Below are positions 57,407-64,000 of a DNA stretch of 64,000 nt, piece by piece (positions within the stretch are counted from its first letter, which is position 1; every line of letters begins with the position of its first letter). The stretch comes from Arthrobotrys musiformis. Lineage: Eukaryota; Ascomycota; Orbiliomycetes; Orbiliales; Orbiliaceae. A program made the position numbers and the translations under genes. The notes beneath the pieces are model-generated. The model saw only the letters and a list, made by a program, of their open reading frames with translations. It had not been told where the DNA came from and did no database searches. Location: assembly GCA_036971715.1 (NCBI GenBank), contig JAVHJL010000005.1, positions 930,001-994,000 of the forward strand. Reading direction: 5' to 3'.

Positions 57407-58674
57407 GATGATTGGTGTCAAGATGTTGGTGATTATCGTCGCATGTTCGACAAAAAAAGGTAAATGATGTTGGTTGCAGAAAGTCGCAGCAGGAAAAAAA
57501 GTGAAGTTTTGTTGGAATCGGATGGTTGGAATTGGATGCGTCGTCTTTTCGACCTTCTTTGGGAAGGCGGCCGCAAAACTTTATTTGGACAGCTTGTGCA
57601 ACGCGGATATCATTATCCTCTACATTATAATACCATACCATAGGCCATATTGAAACTACGGTCCTTGATACCGACGATGGAACCGAGAACAGGCCGGCCT
57701 AGAACTTTGCTACGTTATACATGTATACTGTGGTCCAATCTACGTATGCAGAGTCATGCACATAGACGTATACGGACACAAACATTCTACGAGGGGAAAA
57801 AAAGGTATCTGGACGCAAGGAGCACTCCTCCCCTTTCGAAGAAAAAAAAATATATATTATTCCAAATTTATCTCGCCGTGTATCCCGTCCCGTTTTTTTA
57901 TCTTTCTGGGATCCGAGAAGTCGAGGGTGGTCCCGTGAAAAAAGGGCAACCACAAGGGGGAAAAAAGGGAAGAGAGTTTTATCGTACATCATCAAGTTAA
58001 AAGATGTAAAATAGAATGGAAATGCTGAAGAAGAAAATAAATAAGGGGATAGGAAGAAAGTAAAAGATAAAGAAAGAAGAAAGAAAAAAATGGGGGGTGC
58101 AGGAGTAACGGAGACAAGGCGCATGCTGAGGTATGTTATTAAGAATGGTTATACGAAAGTAAGCACAAATGGAAATAATAAAAAATAAGGTAAAAGAAAA
58201 TATGCAAATGGCGAGGAGAAACTCTGTACAAGGCCGAAAAAGACAGGCAAGCAACAACCGAACACAAAAATGGGGTTGAAGGGAGAACGCAGATCAGGGA
58301 GTTTTGACTCTCAAGAGTTGCTTCTGCAAACCTAACAAATAATGGTGAGGGGGAAAAGATGTACAAGGAAAGGTATGTATATGAACTCAAGGGAAGTCGG
58401 GGCCGAGGTGGTGCATGCAGACGCCAAAGAAACACTGACAAAGGAAGACGGGGAATGCTGGTGCTCGAATGAGCTATGTGATAACGAGATCGAGGGGTTC
58501 GTTGGGGTTGAATAGGGAAGTAGCAAAAGATAACCGGGGTATAACAAACTGTCGCACATGTAGAATCATAAAAAAAAATACGAAACCGGGTTAGGTAGCC
58601 GATCTAGCTGTTGAGATGCGACTTAACGTCCAGGGCGGCGTTTCACCCAAGCAATGGTGAGTAGAGTGGTAGAC
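57407..58674. other. Intergenic: CSL4 promoter and 3' flank of the ADF-H/PH gene
   Basis: No gene is supported. The region 57830-58220 is strongly A/G-rich on the plus strand (long AAGAAAGAAGAAAGAAAA-type stretches), and most ORFs there are low-complexity artefacts. Confidence 0.5.
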
Positions 58675-61600
58675 TTAGGCGATGCAGGATCTCACGACTG
58701 AAGAAACACCAGTTAATAAGGAGCACATTGATCAACAGAACGGGGCCTATGTCTTACCCTTAAGAATGTTGGTCTGTTCCTGGTCGTTCTCGCAAGCACA
58801 TGCAAGAACCCCGCCCTCAATGAGGCGAAGATTTACGCCTAGATATTTTGTCAGTTCAACGCCCCTAGGTATGAAGCTCAGGAAGGATCGGCTTACTATT
58901 AGGCAACTCTTGTTCATCAATATCTGGGACCATGGCAGCCATGACTTCGTTTTTGATGTTATACTTTCCGGTTTGCGGAGAGTTCTATATTGGCGGTGGT
59001 TAGCATTCTAATCAATACGAGGGACTCAGTATTTGACAAACCTCATCGGCGCTGAGGGTGAGGTAAAGCCAGGTGTCCGAGTCGATCCTGAGATATCGTC
59101 GCTTCCAGAACATAGTATTAGGCAATTGAACATTGACCCAACCCGTCAAAAGAACCTTCTTTTCGACCGGAGCTGGAGGCGGTGGTGGCGGTGGCGGTGG
59201 TGCCACGGATACAGGTGCCACGGTGGGAGGTGTGACGGGGGTAGCAGGCGTAATCGGGCTAGTCGTCTTTTTTGATTTAGAAGACGACATGCGTCGGAGC
59301 AAGGGTGAGATCTTGCTCTTCGGGCTGCTGTCAGCAGTTTTTGGCGGGCTGTCGTCCTTCTTGGATGGAACAGTTGGGGGCTCTGCGATAGTGCTGATAT
59401 TAAGACTGCTAACGGATGCAATGGATGCCTTTCGAGGTGGGACGATACTAATCTCCCCAAAAGAGCCCGCCCTGGCCTTGGACGGGGTCCAAGTGCCTGT
59501 TGGTAGGCCCTGCAACTTGCCATTGAGCTCGTCAGAGGCCTTCTTGTTCAAGAGGAAGGGCGAATCTATCCTCTGGCGCGGGGTGCCTGAAAACGCAACA
59601 GTGTGTTAGATTGGTGTACAGCGACACAACATAAACTTGAAAGCAAATATTAAAAAGAAAGGTTTTAGAATGTGTCCAAATCGGCTTACCAGGGGAGACC
59701 AACGGTGAAAGATTAGGAGAACTAGCACTAGTCTTCAGACTGTTGGTACGAACGGGTGCGAATTGTGGGGTTGGCGAGGAAGGACGTGAGCGTTGAGGAG
59801 GCAACATCACTGGCGGGGAAGCAGCGGCCGGTTTATCTTTAGAAAGCATCTCAAGGGCCTTGATTCTCTGCGAGACACTGCTGGAAACACTGACTTTCCG
59901 GGACGATGCCACTAAAACCGGCTTTTTGTCCTGATTGTTTAGAAAGGGAGCCGAGACCGACCGTGCAGTTTCAATGACGGGCACTTCGGTCGACGGGAGC
60001 CGATTATGGGTTTTTGGCAACATTTGATTGTCCATATAGTCGGCAGGGGTTTTCGGGTGGAGCATGTTTAGGTGTAAGAGTGGAGATCGAGGTGGAGTGT
60101 CATCTCTTTTGGGTTCCTCCTTTACTTCGATTATTTTCGAGATTATTTCGGGTTGAGGATTTTCCTTTGTTTTTGGTGGCGATTCAGGGGGTGCGGATTT
60201 AGGAGTTGGGAGGAGAAGGGTAGGAGGTGGTGGATGAAGTCGGGTAGTGATGCGGTCTTCCCCATCATCCGTAATGGTATTGCTTTCAACGGACTCGCCA
60301 TTGAGGTCCGAAACGCCGTATGAGGACTCGGATTCCTTATCGAGATCATCAGAGAAGCTCTTTTGGGAGTCGTGTTCGGTTGAAGTGCTCGGTGCCTGCG
60401 TGGGAGAGGGGAGCGTGTTTTCAACCTGGGCAGGCTCGGAGGGAGCCGCATATGAACCCTGTGTTGGGGTATCAGGGACGGAATTGGTGAGGGATGTCGG
60501 TTCGGAAGGGGTGATGGAGGATGATGAGGACGTTGGAGGCGATCCGGCCTCGGTGAGCGTGGCAGACATCTCGTCGGGTGAGCTCGCGTGGGGAGTGGAG
60601 CCGATCTGGTGAGTGGTGGGAGGAGGATGAGGGCTCGTGGAAATTGGCGTGGTTTTGGGGGCCTTTGACTTTGACTTGGACCTCGATCTGGAGACGGATC
60701 TTGTTGACCTTGTTGATTTTGTTGATTTTGTTGACCCTGAACGGGAGAGTTTCGCTGATGAAGCCGAAGCCAAATAAAGAGATGATGATGATGACGGGGT
60801 TAAAGAGGCGGTGGTGATGGTTTTCGGAGTGGTAGCTTCGCCCTCCTCCTCTGCTCCTGGCTGATGATGAGGAGACAGCCCGTCGGGTTTCGTCGTTCCA
60901 GTTCCAGTCCCAGTTCCAGTCCCAGTTCCAGTTCCAGTTCCTGCCGTTGTTGCTGTAACTACTGTTGCCGCTAGCGCCTTCTTCCTCAATTCCAAAGCCT
61001 TCATCAACCTCGCCTTTTCAGGAGAAATTCCAGAAGAAGAGGCTGCAGCTGCTGCAGGAGCTGCACCAATGGGGTTTGCGAGGTAGAAGGCAGCAGCGGA
61101 ATGGCTGCTGGTACTCAGGGCACTTTTAATCGATGTGAACGAGGGCGTAGGGGATAAGGGTGCAGAAGGGAAAGGGTTTGATGGCGTGGTTGTGTTGTTT
61201 GCGCTAGCAAATTGTAGGGGTGGTGGGGGGCCGGGGTGGTGGAGAGAGCCCTTTCTCTTACTGGCTGCCGCACCGGTAGCCTCGAATGTTGCTTGAAACT
61301 GCAATTTCGAGTGACTCGAGCTTTGACTCCCCGACCTGGCCTTCCTCGTGGGAATTCGAGCCGGCAGGAGAACGTTTTTTGGTACCGATGCCGTAGGCCC
61401 CGATTTTGACGTCTCCTTATCCCCAGTCGCCGGCCCGGACCCTGTCGACGACGATGTATGCGGCCGTTTGTGCCAATCCGCGGATGGACGCGGCCCCAGT
61501 TTTACCTTCGGAGCGTATTTTAACGCCAGTTCTGCATATATGTCCTCTGCGGTCGGCCGTCCCGTCGTTGAAGATGTGGATTTCCGTGGCGGACCGCCGT

Positions 61601-62768
61601 CTTCCCTTATTAACGAGTCCGTTCGAGACAATCCTAACTCATCCACCGTGTCCAAAATGCTGTAATCCTCTACTTCTTGCTCGACCTTGATCGGTTCGGG
61701 CGCTGATATTTCCACCTCAATTGGCGCTCTTTTCCCATCGCTGGATACGCCCGGATCATGTGTAGTAACAATAACTTGCAGTCCCTGCTGATTCTCTACA
61801 ACCTTGGATGTCGTCGTCGGCTCCGGTTTAGGTTCGGCTGCCTGCGTCTCAAACCCTTCTTCGGACGTCTCTTGAATGTCGGTCAGCCGTCTCTGCCGTA
61901 GCGAACTGGAGGATGACGATATCGAGGCCGTTGCCGTATGCGTCGAACATGCTGTCGTAAGGGCTGCATCCGTGAGTTCTTTGTACGACTTTAAGGATAC
62001 CGTAACATCGCAGGGCGAGAATCGTTCGACTACGGACTGAAAATGCACTTGCGATCGAGCTGTATGTGTGTGTGCCCCAAAGTTAGTTTCTTCTTCGTCT
62101 TTTTTTACCTCGATGTCCGACAATCCGACATGTCGATAAAAATATAGCGATAACAGAGTTCGTTCAACTGAAACCTTCTTTCAATCGGAACCTTTTCTTT
62201 GATAAACATGAAATAAGGTACCCGGTATATAAATTCAAAATTTATATATAGAAAAAAAAGAGAGAATGTCGAAATTGTGTGTATATCTCACCTTTCAGTA
62301 CTCTACTCGTGTTATCCGGCACCAGCTTGATCAGGATGTTCCTCCGGCGATATCGAATGAATCCGTATATTGGCGAATCGTCAGGCTCTTTGGATATCAG
62401 CTCCCTCATGTCCTTCACGGCGGATGCTCCCTTCCCCAGCAGCGCAATCTCATCTCGAGTTTCATATCTCAGTAAGAACCTATATATTTCGACAGGCGCA
62501 ATCCAGTAGGTTAGTAAGTAGGCTGGTTATCTTTTTTCGAAAAAACACAGTAACACAGCAGGCGACGTTTCTCCTCCCTTTGATCCGTTCGTCAAAAGTC
62601 AAAAGCGCCGGCGGGTACAGTGCAGAGTGCAGAGTGCAGTGGAGTGTAGTATCAGATCGGATAGAATAGCAGAGAGGAAGCAGGGAAAACGGCATACCAT
62701 CCTGGTTCCGAGCATGCATAATCGAAGGCCTCTTTCAATGCCTGCGCATCCAGCCCATTCAGCGCCAT
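58675..62768 (-). CDS. Large ADF-H (cofilin-type) plus PH domain protein
   Basis: This is a fungal-type scaffold likely acting at the cortical actin/membrane interface. Seven exons give 1121 residues: complement(join(58675..58697,58758..58838,58897..58984,59042..59586,59690..62059,62292..62479,62698..62768)). The start is MALNGLDAQALKEAFDYACS. An ADF-H-like domain follows: WFLLRYETRDEIALLGKGAS, SPIYGFIRYRRRNILIKLVP and ARSQVHFQSVVERFSP. Residues about 150-900 are low-complexity and disordered, with (Gly-Thr)n near residue 490, Ser/Lys/Thr runs and polyproline near 985 (PPPPPPPPPAP). The C-terminus is a PH domain (LLTGWVNVQLPNTMFWKRRY through VNLRLIEGGVLACACENDQE). No yeast name is assigned. 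The domains are confident, the role inferred. Confidence 0.82.
60895..60942. repeat. Coding hexamer minisatellite, 8 units, encodes (Gly-Thr)n
   Basis: Eight tandem 6-nt units (GTTCCA or GTCCCA, last GTTCCT) on the plus strand encode alternating Gly-Thr in the minus-strand ADF-H/PH gene. In-frame, so copy number changes would alter protein length only. Confidence 0.85.
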
Positions 62769-64000
62769 GAGGCAGTCATTCAGAGGTGGATGTCAAGCTG
62801 TTTGTGTCCAGCGGGAGGGTTTTTTTGTCGATGAGTTGGGGAAGTCAGAACACTTTCTCGGCTGTCCAAATCTGGCTGCGCTACTGGTTGCTGAGTGGGC
62901 CGGTTCCAAGCTGATTGATGATGATGAGAGCAAAAAGGGAATCCGAGTCGAGTCGAGTCCGAAAGCACTTCGATCCAGCTCCTCTTTCTTGCGGAACCAA
63001 AAAATAAAATAAAATAAAAAGATAAACCAAATAATGTGACTGACTGAGGGAGGGAGAGAGGCAGAGAGGAAAGAGGGGGATAAGTTCGAGGGGCTCTGAA
63101 TGAATTCGAATCGGAATGAGATTGTGTCGGCGTAACTGCGTAATCTTCGTTAACAAAAAGCGGTAGTCAAGCACTTGTTGTGTCTGCGACTATTTTTTAT
63201 TTTTTATTTTACTTTTTTGAAGAAAAAAAATAAAAAAATAAAAAAATAAAAAGCTATAGGCAGTATGGCATATGCACCAACGTTCGAGATTGGAAATCGA
63301 AAGGGGAGGAGAAGGGAATGCCAGGAGTGGTTGCCCCAATCGCATGCGAGAATGTCGGCCCTTTAGGTTGGAATCACGAGAAAAAAGGGCGGAGAAAAAA
63401 TCTTATAACTTAGAACAACCAGACCACCAGACCTAAGAAAGAGAGGGAGGGGGGGAGCAGGGAGCCGCCGTATGTAAGTCCAAGTCCAGTACACATGCAA
63501 GCATGCACATACAAGCACCGTATGTATGTATGTGCTTGTATGTATGTACCGTAGCGCCCAGAGACCCGGGCGGGAACGTCACCAGGCAGGGCAGGGCAGG
63601 GCAGGACAGGCTTCCAGGTCCCCAATTCTCACTTCCTGGACCCAACGTTACTGAACTGGACTGAACCGAACCGTTCGAACTATCTAAGCAGTCAAGGTAT
63701 CAAGCAATCCAAACGGCGCGTCTGGAAAGGCCATCCAGCCCCCCTTTAGCAGGAAGGGTCCCTGGTAATCGATATGCAGGGGGAACTCTACCTCCCCGTC
63801 GACAGCAGATAAGGGAAAAAAGGGTGGGTGTTTAAATTTCTGCGTGTGTGTGGTGGTCGTGCTGGTGGGCGGTAGTTAGTGTAAGTAAGTACTCGATGTC
63901 AAGGTAGGTACGAAGTATGTAAGTGTGTTTGTAGGCACTGATAGTCATCCAGTCGGGTATATAAGTAAATTCATTATTAATATTCCCTTCAACGAGGTCC
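62769..64000. other. Upstream region of the ADF-H/PH gene
   Basis: No gene is supported. The stretch contains an A/T-rich quasi-palindrome at 63191-63253, a perfect 12-bp inverted repeat at 63507-63518/63532-63543 around a TATG tetranucleotide run, and a GGCAG pentamer run at 63584-63608. It is probably promoter and 5' UTR of the ADF-H/PH gene plus unknown sequence. Confidence 0.45.
63507..63543. repeat. Inverted repeat with 12-bp arms
   Basis: Arms ACATACAAGCAC (63507-63518) and GTGCTTGTATGT (63532-63543) are perfect reverse complements separated by 13 nt rich in TATG. It can form a short hairpin. Function unknown. Confidence 0.7.

Noticed and set aside
57997..58559. Several hydrophobic minus-strand ORFs rich in Phe, Leu and Ser
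   Set aside because: They are produced by the A/G-rich plus-strand sequence and have no conserved motif.
62060..62123. Apparent start MSDIEVKKDEEETNFG for the large PH-domain gene
   Set aside because: This lies inside the intron 62060-62291. The real start is at 62768, as shown by two upstream exons that restore the ADF-H domain with matching phases.
1..64000. CRISPR arrays, insertion sequences, rRNA genes or operons
   Set aside because: No spaced direct repeats, transposase motifs or rRNA signatures are visible, and the genes are intron-containing eukaryotic genes.

Overview
The window is nuclear chromosomal DNA from a filamentous ascomycete (Pezizomycotina). The evidence is single-copy eukaryotic genes on both strands, many 50-90 nt GT..AG introns with CTAAC/CTGAC-like branch sites, and fungal-specific proteins (Tom5, Ctf4/SepB, Mgm1, Dug3, RPC82, Csl4, a Fur-type NCS1 permease). 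The genus cannot be named from the sequence alone. All exon structures below were assembled by hand from splice sites and reading phase. Every complete multi-exon model sums to a multiple of three.

Layout. 0-28.7 kb is dense housekeeping sequence: peroxisomal carrier PMP47/ANT1-like (-, cut by the window edge), NatC subunit MAK10/NAA35 (-), ATP synthase epsilon ATP15 (-), complex III core protein QCR2 (-), RNA polymerase III subunit RPC82 (+), long-chain acyl-CoA synthetase (-), Ctf4/Mcl1/SepB (+), complex I NDUFA8-type subunit (-), nucleoporin NUP57 (+), TOM5 (-), IWS1/SPN1 (+), an unknown Cys/His protein (-) and an NCS1 permease (-). 28.7-40.6 kb is gene-poor and holds one convincing gene, an Asp/Glu/hydantoin racemase (+). 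40.6-62.8 kb is dense again: photolyase (+), a decayed gene relic (-), an RNase H domain protein (-), MGM1 (-), DUG3 (+), urease accessory UreD (-), POL12 (-), a Sec14-type lipid transfer protein (+), exosome subunit CSL4 (-) and a large ADF-H plus PH domain protein (-). 62.8-64 kb is the upstream region of the last gene.

Functional links. Five proteins serve mitochondria (ATP15, QCR2, NDUFA8-like, Tom5, Mgm1). PMP47 and the acyl-CoA synthetase, which ends in a possible peroxisomal targeting tripeptide, could act together in peroxisomal fatty-acid activation. The NCS1 permease, the hydantoin racemase homologue and UreD point to use of nitrogen from nucleobases, hydantoins or urea. Clusters of GATA-type sites lie upstream of the permease. 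Ctf4 and Pol12 are both replisome factors linked to DNA polymerase alpha.

I did not find a clear new multi-gene system. The most unusual items are a 6-nt microexon, a permease/racemase pair facing an 8-kb gene-poor stretch with many GATA sites, a GATC-rich segment upstream of the photolyase, an amber-interrupted gene relic, an open in-frame extension after the IWS1 stop, and a start codon separated by an intron from the catalytic Cys codon of DUG3.
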